From assembly GCF_003946555.1 (NCBI RefSeq), contig NZ_RHOO01000026.1, forward strand, positions 1 to 37,377: DNA of 37,377 nt, in the 5' to 3' direction. The notes under the pieces were generated by a model, which worked only from the letters and a program-made list of their open reading frames with translations, made no database searches and had not been told where the DNA came from. The stretch is from Companilactobacillus hulinensis (GTDB taxonomy: Bacteria; Bacillota; Bacilli; Lactobacillales; Lactobacillaceae). Both the position numbers and the translations under genes were made by a program. Below are positions 14,915-22,973 of this stretch, piece by piece (position 1 is the stretch's first letter; each line of letters begins with the position of its first letter).

Positions 14915-16543
14915 ATGGAAGAACTTAATAATAAGAAATATATAAGTTGGCCTACTCTAGCGTTGATGGGCTTTGTGACGGTCGTCGGATTCGATGACTT
15001 GATCTACAACTTTCAAAATCAAGGACTGAGCGTCATCGTCTCGTGGATGTTGATGATTGTTCTCTACGTCATCCCCTACTCGATGATGGTAGGACACTTA
15101 GGCTCAGCCTTTGACCACGAAGAAGGAGGACTCTCGTCGTGGGTGCGGGGAACTAACGGCGACTTCCTGGGATATTTAACAGCGTGGACACATTGGGCTG
15201 CATCGATACCATATATTGTTGATACCGCTAATACTATTGTCATAGGTATTGGCTGGCTGATAAAGGGTAATGCTAATCTACAAGATCAGCTATCCAACAG
15301 CGGTTTTGCACTATTAACACTGGTCGTATTTGTGGTCTTTATCTATATCCAATCCAAGTTTGCGAACTCAATGGAATTTCTGAGCAAAGTCGGCGGTATC
15401 GCCATGTTCAGCATGACGGTACTATTTGTTATCATGACTTTTGCCGCACTATCAATGGGTGGACACATCAAGACGCAACCTATTACTGCACAAGCTTTGA
15501 TGCCCAAATTTGACTTTCATTATCTAACAACTATCGGTCTGTTGATATATGGGATCAACGGTGCTGAATCAATTGCACCATTCATAACTAAAATGCGCAA
15601 GCCACAAAAAGATTTTCCAAAGGCTATGATCATGTTGGCCGCCATGACAGGTTTCTTGACGATTTTCGGATCATTTTCTTTAAGTGTTTTCTTCAATGCT
15701 TACCACCTACCTGCTGATCTCAAAATGAATGGCTCGTACTATGCATTCCAAGCTTTAGGAGCACATTTCCACCTTGGCAATACATTTATGTATATCTTTG
15801 CACTAACTGAGATATTCTATTTGTCGGCCTTATTAGCTGTGCTATTGGATGCCATGACACGCATGCTTATTTCAGATACCGGCAGTAAATACATACCAAA
15901 AGTACTTCAAAAAACCACTGCATCGGGACTACCGATCAATGGTTACATTTTGACATGTGGACTAAGCGCTTTCATCATGGGATTAGGAATCTTTTTGCCT
16001 AGCATGTTGGATGTGTTTGACTGGTTATTGAATCTTAATGGAATAATTTCACCAGGAGTTACTTGCTGGGTATTCTTCGCCTTCATTCAAGTTAGAAGAC
16101 GAAGCAGTGAGTTCCCATCTGACTATGTCTTTATCAAGAACGATTTTGTAGCTCAAATGGTCGGCTGGTGGTGCCTGATAATTACTCTTGCTGCAACAAT
16201 CTTTGGTATTGGACCAAAAGATGTGGCACAAGGTTCAAGTACATGGTGGTATGAATTGATTATCAACATCATTGCCATCATAGTATTAGTTGGACTAGGA
16301 GCAATCCTACCTTATCTTGCTAAACGTGAAGCACGTAGCAATAAAGGTTCTGCATTCACTTCCAAACAGTGGATCGGTATCTCTAGTTCATTACTTGCAA
16401 CAATCGTCGGTGACCTGTATCTAGGTGGCACACACATGCAAAACGCCACATGGTTAATGATATTAACGACACTTATCGGTGTCACATTGATATTTATCTT
16501 CGGACATAAACAATACGATTTGAAAGAAATTAGAATTAAGTAA
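14915..16543 (+). CDS. APC-superfamily permease (glutamate:GABA antiporter-like), probable aromatic acid transporter
   Basis: A 542-residue membrane transporter with about 12 hydrophobic segments, beginning KYISWPTLALMGFVTVVG. Its layout fits the glutamate:GABA antiporter branch of the amino acid-polyamine-organocation superfamily. The ATG at 14915 follows GGGGG at proper spacing; an upstream TTG at 14900 overlaps that site. It is divergent from the LysR gene and faces away from the lpd operon. By context it should import the substrate acid or exchange it for the decarboxylated phenol. This differs from L. plantarum, whose reported gallate permease is, as far as I recall, of the major facilitator type. 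Confidence 0.8.
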   Translation: MEELNNKKYISWPTLALMGFVTVVGFDDLIYNFQNQGLSVIVSWMLMIVLYVIPYSMMVGHLGSAFDHEEGGLSSWVRGTNGDFLGYLTAWTHWAASIPYIVDTANTIVIGIGWLIKGNANLQDQLSNSGFALLTLVVFVVFIYIQSKFANSMEFLSKVGGIAMFSMTVLFVIMTFAALSMGGHIKTQPITAQALMPKFDFHYLTTIGLLIYGINGAESIAPFITKMRKPQKDFPKAMIMLAAMTGFLTIFGSFSLSVFFNAYHLPADLKMNGSYYAFQALGAHFHLGNTFMYIFALTEIFYLSALLAVLLDAMTRMLISDTGSKYIPKVLQKTTASGLPINGYILTCGLSAFIMGLGIFLPSMLDVFDWLLNLNGIISPGVTCWVFFAFIQVRRRSSEFPSDYVFIKNDFVAQMVGWWCLIITLAATIFGIGPKDVAQGSSTWWYELIINIIAIIVLVGLGAILPYLAKREARSNKGSAFTSKQWIGISSSLLATIVGDLYLGGTHMQNATWLMILTTLIGVTLIFIFGHKQYDLKEIRIK

Positions 16544-16548
16544 AATAA

Positions 16549-16578
16549 AACCCACCAATTTCGAATTGGTGGGCTTTT
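16549..16578 (+). terminator. Terminator after permease gene
   Basis: A CCCACCAATT / AATTGGTGGG stem with a TCG loop is followed by CTTTTCTG, six bases after the stop codon. Confidence 0.85.
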
Positions 16579-16596
16579 CTGTTTATATCATATTCA

Positions 16597-16911
16597 TTAA
16601 TCCAAGTAACCTCTTTGTGCTGTTATCACACCCAAGTTAGTACCGATCGGCATAATTTTTACCAAGATAGAATGCATCTTAGTGTAAAACTCTTCAGCAT
16701 CATGTGATAAACTTTTTTGCTTAACTGCTTCTAAGTTGAAACTAGCAACAATTCGATTAAGCACTGCAACCGGGTATTTTCCATTTTCCAAATCAGCCTT
16801 TGCCATAAGACCAACCTTACGTTCACGTTCAGTGATATTAGGATCAAGTATAAAGTCATAGATTATATTTAATATATCGTCATTTTTAATTTTTCTTTCT
16901 TGATTGAACAT
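16597..16911 (-). CDS. Bacteriocin immunity protein (enterocin A/pediocin immunity family)
   Basis: A 104-residue cytosolic helical-bundle protein resembling the immunity proteins of class IIa bacteriocins: a charged N-terminus (NDDILNIIYDFILDPNI), then RKVGLMAKADLENGKYP and VAVLNRIVASFNLEAVKQKSL. These proteins protect against pediocin-like peptides by binding the mannose-PTS receptor complex. AGAAGGAATC precedes the ATG. No bacteriocin precursor with a double-glycine leader, ABC exporter or pheromone system is visible nearby, so it is an orphan immunity gene. Confidence 0.82.
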   Translation of the reverse strand: MFNQERKIKNDDILNIIYDFILDPNITERERKVGLMAKADLENGKYPVAVLNRIVASFNLEAVKQKSLSHDAEEFYTKMHSILVKIMPIGTNLGVITAQRGYLD

Positions 16912-17229
16912 TTAAAGATTCCTTCTTATTTGAATATTGTTGTATGGACATCATAATGAAATGATAATCATATTTACCAAAAAGTAAAAAATAGTTATCA
17001 ATAATTAGGTCGGTTTTATCATGCTTATTGAAATTATTGGTGAACTACTTATAGAATAACATAATTCATGAATTACATGCCTATTTCTAAACCAAAAATC
17101 GCTATTGTATGTCTAGTAACATATTATTTAGCATCAACTAAAATATTTCTTACAATACCACTTATCAGAAAAATAACCTAACTCCTAAGTTTATTTGCTT
17201 ATAATACTGACAGCATGTATATTGAGGAT

Positions 17230-17255
17230 ACCAATGTGAATTAAATCACATTGGT
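17230..17255 (+). promoter_or_regulatory. Hairpin in the leader of the broken small membrane ORF
   Basis: A perfect 10-bp stem ACCAATGTGA / TCACATTGGT with a six-base loop lies eight bases before the AGGGAGA site. A TATAAT at 17200-17205 may be the -10 of its promoter. No T-run follows, so it may be a leader structure or protein-binding site. The rest of 16912-17200 shows no gene. Confidence 0.4.
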
Positions 17256-17272
17256 AAATAAGGGAGAAATTT

Positions 17273-17437
17273 ATGAAAAAAAAGTTGATTCCAATTTCAT
17301 TAATTATTTCTGGTATCTTCCTAATGTATATGTCAGTTTAACCATTACCCAAAATTTCAATCTACCTCTTCATAATTGGATTTTTATCACTGGCATACAG
17401 CTTTTATCTAATGAATAGAGCCAATAAGAAAAAATAA
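17273..17437 (+). pseudogene. Small membrane protein gene interrupted by an in-frame stop
   Basis: AGGGAGAAATTT precedes an ATG that opens a hydrophobic peptide (MKKKLIPISLIISGIFLMYM) stopped by TAA at 17339-17341 after 22 codons. The same frame then continues as a second hydrophobic segment (PKISIYLFIIGFLSLAYSFY) with a basic tail, ending at TAA 17435-17437. Reading through gives a typical 54-residue protein with two membrane segments. A single C-to-T change of a CAA codon would explain the stop. Alternatives are a genuine 22-residue peptide or a sequencing error. The family is unknown. Confidence 0.6.
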
Positions 17438-17447
17438 TTTGTATCCA

Positions 17448-17484
17448 CAAAAAAATCCCCCATCAAAAGATGGAGGATTTAACT
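17448..17484. terminator. Bidirectional terminator between the small ORF and the MMPL gene
   Basis: AAATCCCCCATC pairs with GATGGAGGATTT (one mismatch) around AAAA, with A-rich sequence on the left and T-rich on the right. It can end both converging transcripts. Confidence 0.7.
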
Positions 17485-17494
17485 TTATTCAGTT

Positions 17495-20400
17495 TTATTT
17501 AGCTGGGTCAGCAGAATCATCATCTGTTGAAGTAGCTTGTTCAATATTTTTATCTGGTTTCTTAGTTCTGTGCATTCTTTCCTCATGCCACATCGTCATA
17601 CTGATTAATGACGAAAGTGTCAATGGAAGGAATATTACTAAGATAATTAATCCGAAGATAACACCTAAAGCAACTTGAATCAAGGTTGTAACACCTGATG
17701 GCATCAAGGCTGCAAATGTACCACTCAAGATGATTGCGGCTGAGATAACAACCGAACCAATAGCAGTAGCAGCATTCAGCATTCTATCCTTCAAATCAGG
17801 ATCAAGTTCATCTTTAAATCTGATCATTAAGAAGATACTGTAATCAACACCTAAGGCCATCAACATAATAAATGTGAAGAATGGTGTATTCCAACTCAAC
17901 ATAGTCTTTCCAAGAACTAGCTTAGAAACCATGCGAGTAATACCCATTGACATTTCATAGGCTAACAACAAAGTACCAATAATTGTCATAGGTTGAAGAA
18001 TTGATTCTGTAACAACGATCAAAGCAATACCGATACCAATTGTCATGATCATAGCTGTACGACCGAAGTCACTATTAGCAAGTTTTCTTGTATCGTTGTT
18101 CTCAGAAGTTTGACCACCAAAGGCAACTGTAGCATTCTTCAAGACACCGTGTTTCAATCTAGCATTTGTATCTGATTGAATAGTCTTCAATTGCTTAGAA
18201 GTCTTGTCACTATTTGGATCACCCTTGAAGACAAGTGTAATAGTAGCAACCTTACGGTTATCACTCATGTAAGCATTAAGAGCTGGTTTGAATTCACTAC
18301 TCTTAATAGTGTCTTTAGGTAGGTAGAATGTATCACCTACATATGAATCACGTAATCCTGTTAGATATGTCTTCATAGTAGTGTTACCTGATGCTAAGGC
18401 ATCAAGTCCATCACTAGCTGAACCTAATCCTGTTTCTAGTTCAGTGACTTTTGAAGCCATTGATTGTAATTGAGTATTCATCTGTTGAACACCAGAATTG
18501 ACTTGTGAAGCACCACTAGCAACGCTTTGACCACCACTTGTCAATGTACCACTTGAAGCGACTAAGGTACCTGTACCACTAGATAATTGTGACATACCTG
18601 AAGTCAATGCTGGAATCTGACCTTGTAATTGTGTCATACCACCTGAAACAGCAGTAGAACCAGCACTCAATTGACTAATAGCACTTTGCAATTGTGTCAT
18701 TTCTCCAGCCATAGCTGAAGTATCTTGCCCACTAGCAGCTAACATTGTCATGATTTGTGTTGCTTGACCTGACAATGCTGTCATTTGACTTTGTAGTTGT
18801 GACAATCCTGAAGACAATTGTTGTGAGCTGCTTGTCAAAGTTGAGACACCGCTTGTTAATGCAGGCATTTGACTGCTTGCACTTTGTAGACCGGAATTAA
18901 CTTGTGAAACACCACTAGTATATTGATTAATACCACTTGATAGTGTTTGTGCACCAGTTTGTAGTTGGCTTGTACCATTGGCTAATTGTTGAACTTGAGC
19001 TGTGCTTCCAGAAATGTTAGCACTAGCAAGTTGTGAACTAGCTGAGTTCAAACCAGATTTGATTTCTTGAATACCTTTAGATGAAGTCTTCAATCCATCT
19101 GTAATAGTTGTTAATTGACTCTTTAGATACATACTCTTGATCTTGTCGCCACCTGGTTGAGTTGCAGATGCAACTGTCTTTACACCAGGTTCCTTCTTGA
19201 GGTATTGAGTTAAATCATCAATAGCAGCAAGTCTTGATTGAGTATTCATCTTCTTGCCATTTTGAATATAAATTGTAACGGGAGCTGACATACCCTTGCT
19301 GAAGTGGTCTTGAATTACTTCATAACCCTTCTTAGCTTCATATGAGCTAGGAACCTCATCAGCGTTATTGAAGTTTAATTTTTGATTAGAGTTAAGCAAG
19401 AATGGAACTCCGACAATGGCAATAATTGCTACGATAACAACTGGATATGCAAGAGCAGTTCTTGATAATCCATACCACATACGGCTCTTACTACGTCCGC
19501 CACTAACCTTGCTTGGCCAGAACATCTTAGCTCCAAGTGTCTCCATGAAGAACATATTCAGAGTTAATAGAACGACTAGAAGAATAAGAACTCCGACAGC
19601 AACACCGACGGCACTACGATATACAGAGAACTTAGCTAGACCTAATACAGAGAATCCAATTAGAACTGAGACTCCACTATATAGGATAGTTCTACCACCA
19701 TGCTTTTGTGCATCGTGTGCAGCTTCAACTGCCGACATTCCCCGAGCGAGCGCTCCTTTGAAGTAGTTATACAGTAAGATGTTGTAGTCAGTACCAATAC
19801 CGAATAGAACAACCACCATAAATACTTGTGTGAAGTTGGAAAGTGGGAAATTAAACTTTTGCGCAAGATTCATTACAATACTTAATGATGTAATGAATGC
19901 CACACCAACGTTTAACAATGAAATCAGTGGAACGATTGGAGAGCGGAAGACAATGATCAAAACGATAAAGATGAAGATGATCGCAATGACCTCAGTCTTT
20001 TGAATTCCCTTCTGAATAACAGTTGAGAACTCATCGTTCAATGCATCCGAACCAGTAACGTAAGTTTTAACGCCAGACATCTTCAATTGCTTTTGAAGAG
20101 CTTTGACTTGATTACTTACTGTACCCTTATTACTTTTAACAGTAATTTGAGCTAATTGAGTAGACTTATCTTTAGCGATAAGTTGCTTCTTTGTCTGGGC
20201 ATTTTCACTAGGGCCCATAACCTTTGTAACTGCAAGTGATCCAGTATCTTCTAGATCATTTAACTTACGAGTTATTTCTTCAGATTGAAATTTTGTAAAT
20301 TTATTACTTCCGTTGTTATGAAAAACAGCAGTATAAGTACGAACCGCCTTATTACCGTTCGCCTTTTTTTCAATCCTAGTAGCCTGTTGGCTTTCTACAT

Positions 20401-20530
20401 AGCTAGGTAAAGTGATATTACCCTTATCCCTTACTAGTTGAGATACGTTTGGCATCGCAAAGATTGCGACAAGTACAACGATTATCCATCCAACAAGTGC
20501 GAGCGTATACTTTTGAGTTATCCGCTTCAT
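17495..20530 (-). CDS. MMPL/RND-like exporter with long extracellular pseudo-repeat domain
   Basis: A 1011-residue transporter of the MMPL (YdfJ-like) group of the RND superfamily. An N-terminal membrane segment is followed by an extracellular domain (about 30-175), then a cluster of about six membrane segments containing FGIGTDYNILLYNYF. A second large extracellular region (about 385-790) follows, of which about 490-720 is a run of degenerate Ser/Gly/Gln heptads (units like QLSSGLSQLQSQ) likely to form coiled coil. A second membrane cluster with ALGVDYSIFLMIRF ends the protein. The two xGxDY motifs are the proton-relay acids. The ATG follows AAGGGAG; the frame opens 20 codons earlier. It likely exports lipids or toxic amphiphiles. 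The divergent TetR gene is the probable repressor. Confidence 0.88.
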   Translation of the reverse strand: MKRITQKYTLALVGWIIVVLVAIFAMPNVSQLVRDKGNITLPSYVESQQATRIEKKANGNKAVRTYTAVFHNNGSNKFTKFQSEEITRKLNDLEDTGSLAVTKVMGPSENAQTKKQLIAKDKSTQLAQITVKSNKGTVSNQVKALQKQLKMSGVKTYVTGSDALNDEFSTVIQKGIQKTEVIAIIFIFIVLIIVFRSPIVPLISLLNVGVAFITSLSIVMNLAQKFNFPLSNFTQVFMVVVLFGIGTDYNILLYNYFKGALARGMSAVEAAHDAQKHGGRTILYSGVSVLIGFSVLGLAKFSVYRSAVGVAVGVLILLVVLLTLNMFFMETLGAKMFWPSKVSGGRSKSRMWYGLSRTALAYPVVIVAIIAIVGVPFLLNSNQKLNFNNADEVPSSYEAKKGYEVIQDHFSKGMSAPVTIYIQNGKKMNTQSRLAAIDDLTQYLKKEPGVKTVASATQPGGDKIKSMYLKSQLTTITDGLKTSSKGIQEIKSGLNSASSQLASANISGSTAQVQQLANGTSQLQTGAQTLSSGINQYTSGVSQVNSGLQSASSQMPALTSGVSTLTSSSQQLSSGLSQLQSQMTALSGQATQIMTMLAASGQDTSAMAGEMTQLQSAISQLSAGSTAVSGGMTQLQGQIPALTSGMSQLSSGTGTLVASSGTLTSGGQSVASGASQVNSGVQQMNTQLQSMASKVTELETGLGSASDGLDALASGNTTMKTYLTGLRDSYVGDTFYLPKDTIKSSEFKPALNAYMSDNRKVATITLVFKGDPNSDKTSKQLKTIQSDTNARLKHGVLKNATVAFGGQTSENNDTRKLANSDFGRTAMIMTIGIGIALIVVTESILQPMTIIGTLLLAYEMSMGITRMVSKLVLGKTMLSWNTPFFTFIMLMALGVDYSIFLMIRFKDELDPDLKDRMLNAATAIGSVVISAAIILSGTFAALMPSGVTTLIQVALGVIFGLIILVIFLPLTLSSLISMTMWHEERMHRTKKPDKNIEQATSTDDDSADPAK

Positions 20531-20584
20531 ACTCACATCTCCCTTAAATTCTAATACCCATAATCTTACTTTGTGTAAAATTAT

Positions 20585-20598
20585 TGACACATGTCAAA
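20585..20598. promoter_or_regulatory. Operator-like palindrome at the MMPL promoter
   Basis: TTGACA-CA-TGTCAA lies at the predicted transcription start of the MMPL gene, a typical position for repression by the divergent TetR protein. Confidence 0.55.
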
Positions 20599-20599
20599 A

Positions 20600-20629
20600 T
20601 ACAAGGTACATCATAAAATTAATGTCAAA
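20600..20629 (-). promoter_or_regulatory. Promoter of the MMPL gene
   Basis: On the minus strand a consensus TTGACA, an 18-base spacer and TTGTAT; the start would fall within the adjacent palindrome. Confidence 0.5.
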
Positions 20630-20785
20630 ATTAGGCAAGAGACAATCTTTTTATTAGTGTTAATATTTAGACACTTTTGCATTAATTGTCCAACTTTGCA
20701 ATGAAAATAAGTAATATTCTATGAAAGCACAGTGTTCATTTGAAAATTAGGAAACGTTTTCATTCCAAAAGGCAATTTGTAACTT

Positions 20786-20814
20786 TTGCACTTGTAAAAA
20801 TTTGTACTTATGTT
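20786..20814 (+). promoter_or_regulatory. Promoter of the TetR gene
   Basis: TTGCAC, a 17-base spacer and TATGTT, about 57 bases before the start codon. Confidence 0.45.
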
Positions 20815-20870
20815 AAAGTCTGAATAGTTGGGTTAATCAGTTTATACAAGTTTTAAAGGGTGGGACTAAT

Positions 20871-21452
20871 ATGAAAATCGACGTTACACAGCACTTAACG
20901 CTTGGTGCAACGAGAACTCTCAAAGCGTTCAGAGAAGCCATGTTTCAAACACTTGGCGAAAAAGAATTCGATAAAATCACAGTTAACGATATTTGCAAAA
21001 AGAGTGAATATCCACGTGCAACTTTTTATAATTATTTCGACGATAAATATGATTTATTACAGTATCTTTGGTCATACATTGGAAAAGATATTTTATCCAA
21101 AATCCCAAAAAATATTGCTGAAGAAGAAGGAATTATTAAAATTTTCAATTTGCTACTAAACTTCTTCAATGATCATCAAGATTTACTTAAGAATGTAACA
21201 AAAAATAACGGTGTCGACTCGCACCTTTGGCACAGCATGTCAGGATATTTGCGTCATGAAGCTAATATTCTTGTTTATGAATATTCAGCTGAGAATGAAC
21301 AAGTTAGAGTCCCAGTTAAGCTACTAGCTAGATTCTATAGTGACTTAATAATTGCTGTGCTGGAATGGTGCTTGTTCGAACAACCAAATATCGATAAAGA
21401 AACAGCTGATAAGTATTTAACAAGTCTACTTAATGGCGGTTTTACTGCATAA
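20871..21452 (+). CDS. TetR/AcrR-family regulator, probable repressor of the MMPL exporter
   Basis: A 193-residue regulator. The N-terminal helix-turn-helix (about 15-62) reads KITVNDICKKSEYPRATFYNYFDDKYDLL, split here for length only in interpretation: the recognition helix is the ATFYNYF part. The C-terminal ligand domain is less conserved, with a hydrophobic SDLIIAVLEWCLFEQ helix. GGGTGGGA precedes the ATG. It is divergent from the MMPL gene, with a palindrome at that gene's promoter. The ligand is unknown; a pump substrate is likely. Confidence 0.88.
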   Translation: MKIDVTQHLTLGATRTLKAFREAMFQTLGEKEFDKITVNDICKKSEYPRATFYNYFDDKYDLLQYLWSYIGKDILSKIPKNIAEEEGIIKIFNLLLNFFNDHQDLLKNVTKNNGVDSHLWHSMSGYLRHEANILVYEYSAENEQVRVPVKLLARFYSDLIIAVLEWCLFEQPNIDKETADKYLTSLLNGGFTA

Positions 21453-21492
21453 AAAAGTTCCTCAATCTCGTTTGGATTGAGGAACTTTTTTG
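21448..21492 (+). terminator. Terminator after TetR gene
   Basis: AAAAAAGTTCCTCAATC pairs with GATTGAGGAACTTTTTT; a perfect stem directly after the stop codon. Confidence 0.9.
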
Positions 21493-21569
21493 CGTTTTTG
21501 TCTTCGGTAGAAAGTTACCGTGCCTTCGACTAATGTTTTATTTACTTAACATCAATATTGATAAATCAT

Positions 21570-21606
21570 GGAAGACTAAATTGCTCGAAACCGGAAGCAA
21601 TCTTCT
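21570..21606. repeat. Imperfect hairpin next to the large palindrome
   Basis: GAAGA...ATTGCT pairs with AGCAAT...TCTTC. Together with the palindrome at 21619-21712 it fills most of the 273-base gap between the TetR and PspC genes. Confidence 0.4.
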
Positions 21607-21618
21607 AAAACGAGTTAC

Positions 21619-21712
21619 GGAGACTAGATTCCTGCGCCTGCTACGTATAACTAATACACCACTTCGTGGCACCTTAGTTATACTAGGCAGTACTCAGAAT
21701 CTCCCAGTCTCC
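21619..21712. repeat. Large nested palindromic element
   Basis: Outer arms GGAGACT / AGTCTCC enclose an inner perfect pair GTATAACTAA / TTAGTTATAC (21645-21654, 21674-21683), which encloses CCAC-TTC-GTGG (21659-21669). Further short matches (ATTC/GAAT, CTGC/GCAG) lie between the arms. The structure is too long for an ordinary terminator and lacks a T-run. It resembles an extragenic palindromic repeat or small non-autonomous element. I see no coding content. Confidence 0.6.
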
Positions 21713-21724
21713 TCCACTCTCTAT
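21683..21724 (-). repeat. Copy C of a short dispersed 3'-flanking repeat
   Basis: A 42-base segment from CTAGGCAGTACTCAGAA to CTCTCTAT, the same length as copy B at 27755-27796, with matching ends. It stops one base short of the PspC stop codon and overlaps the right arm of the large palindrome. Confidence 0.55.
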
Positions 21725-21725
21725 A

Positions 21726-21917
21726 TTACGCGTCTGGTTGTTCCATAAGTAACCACAATACTAAATAAACAATTACACCAGGAAAACCTGGTGTTAATGA
21801 TAGAATCACATACAATACACGTCCAATTGCTGGATCCCAATCATATTTTTCACAAAAACCGGCAATTACGCCACCAAAAATTTGATTTTTTTTAGAACGT
21901 TTAACTGGAATATGCAC
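21726..21917 (-). CDS. PspC-domain mini-protein (second copy)
   Basis: A 63-residue PspC protein. MHIPVKRSKKNQIFGGVIAG is followed by a hydrophobic segment PGFPGVIVYLVLWLLM. The start is GTG, seven bases after GGGGGAGAT, and aligns exactly with the start of the neighbouring copy. PspC domains sit in the membrane and in other bacteria sense or relay envelope stress. It lies 12 bases after its paralogue and is last in the cassette. Confidence 0.85.
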   Translation of the reverse strand: MHIPVKRSKKNQIFGGVIAGFCEKYDWDPAIGRVLYVILSLTPGFPGVIVYLVLWLLMEQPDA

Positions 21918-21929
21918 AATAATCTCCCC

Positions 21930-22115
21930 CTAATCTGGATCTTCCATTAACATCCATAACACAAGGTACACGAGAATACCTGGAAGTGGAGTCATACTAA
22001 GTAAAACATACAATACTCTGGCAATGGCTGTGTTCCAGCCATAATGCTCCGCAATACCACCGATTACACCGGCAAAAACTCTGTTGCTATATGATCTTTT
22101 AATTGGAATATGCAT
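21930..22115 (-). CDS. PspC-domain mini-protein (first copy)
   Basis: A 61-residue PspC protein, MHIPIKRSYSNRVFAGVIGG then TPLPGILVYLVLWMLM, a close paralogue of the next gene and evidently a tandem duplication. AGGGGG precedes the ATG. It lies 97 bases downstream of the DUF4097-like gene on the same strand. A single membrane segment is predicted. Confidence 0.86.
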   Translation of the reverse strand: MHIPIKRSYSNRVFAGVIGGIAEHYGWNTAIARVLYVLLSMTPLPGILVYLVLWMLMEDPD

Positions 22116-22212
22116 AATTTATTTTCCCCCTCTTATCTTTAACAATATAATAAGATAAATAGCGGTCTAAGTACATCTAAAGTGCTTACATTAAACTTAC
22201 AATTTTGTCACT

Positions 22213-22890
22213 CTATTTTTCGTTAACAATAACTTGCCCGTTATTACTTTTTATAACCAGCTGATCTTCTTTATGATCATCATAATGATTATCTTTCTTA
22301 ACTCCATTTAATTTGAAGTTTCCATTTTTTAAAGCGACTTTTAATCCAATATCCTCTAAGCCATTCAGCTCAGTTTTACCGTTCCTTTTAGTCAATGTTC
22401 CACCATCTATAAGTGCCAATCCATCTGACAATGTCGTTCCATTAGAATGATTAATATCTATTTTATCAACAGTGATGTTTATAAATTTCAACGTACCATT
22501 CAATTGATTTACTTTAATATTATTCAAATCATGATTGGTTTTAATAATTATAATTGGAGACTCACCAATTTCTATCTGATGCTTATCACTATTCTTTTCA
22601 ACTATTTCCACAGAATCATCATCCTGATTAATTATGTATTGTTTTGATGCAATATTCTTGAGTACGATTGACGACTTTTCTGCGTTTTCAAATACAACTT
22701 TTGCAGTCCTCACTTTGACATTAAAGTCTTTAACATGCTTCATATCCAACTTCTTATTGCCCAATACACTTACGTTCAATCTACTAATATTAATTCTTCG
22801 ATTATTAGAATGCGACCAGCTATGCAGGCCCACTCCAATTGCCGTTATAACGATGACCAATGTTACAATTATTATCAAAAATCTTTTCAT
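22213..22890 (-). CDS. Membrane-anchored DUF4097-like beta-repeat protein
   Basis: A 225-residue protein with one N-terminal membrane anchor (about 4-23). The extracytoplasmic part has short repeated beta strands (SSIVLKNI, IKVNQLNGTLKFIN, IDINHSNGTTLSDG, LKVALKNGNFKLNG, LVIKSNNGQVIVNE), the spaced 'NG' pattern of DUF4097 putative adhesins, which likely form a beta-helix. GGAG lies 11 bases before the ATG. With PspC genes downstream, it resembles envelope-stress loci of Firmicutes. The role is unproven. Confidence 0.72.
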   Translation of the reverse strand: MKRFLIIIVTLVIVITAIGVGLHSWSHSNNRRINISRLNVSVLGNKKLDMKHVKDFNVKVRTAKVVFENAEKSSIVLKNIASKQYIINQDDDSVEIVEKNSDKHQIEIGESPIIIIKTNHDLNNIKVNQLNGTLKFINITVDKIDINHSNGTTLSDGLALIDGGTLTKRNGKTELNGLEDIGLKVALKNGNFKLNGVKKDNHYDDHKEDQLVIKSNNGQVIVNEK

Positions 22891-22910
22891 ATTATTATTT
22901 CTCCAGTTAT

Positions 22911-22935
22911 GAATGAATATTAATTTAATTCATTC
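22911..22935. promoter_or_regulatory. TetR operator, site 1
   Basis: GAATGAAT-N9-ATTCATTC, 25 bases, between the TetR gene and the DUF4097-like gene and about 20 bases before the latter. It has the same arms, spacing and orientation as site 2 upstream of tetR. Confidence 0.8.
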
Positions 22936-22941
22936 ATTTTT

Positions 22942-22973
22942 ATTTTTAAAAAAATAACTCCAGCGAGTTATTT
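22942..22973 (-). terminator. Terminator at the end of the TetR gene
   Basis: AATAACTC-GCTG-GAGTTATT followed by a T-run on the minus strand, overlapping the stop codon. It separates tetR from the downstream cassette, which then has its own operator. Confidence 0.75.

Noticed and set aside
21570-21712. Possible CRISPR array
   Set aside because: The palindromes are nested arms of one structure, not regularly spaced direct repeats, and no cas gene is near.
21533-21748. A 71-codon plus-strand open frame
   Set aside because: It runs through the nested palindrome and the dispersed repeat and into the PspC gene; no ribosome binding site and no domain pattern.
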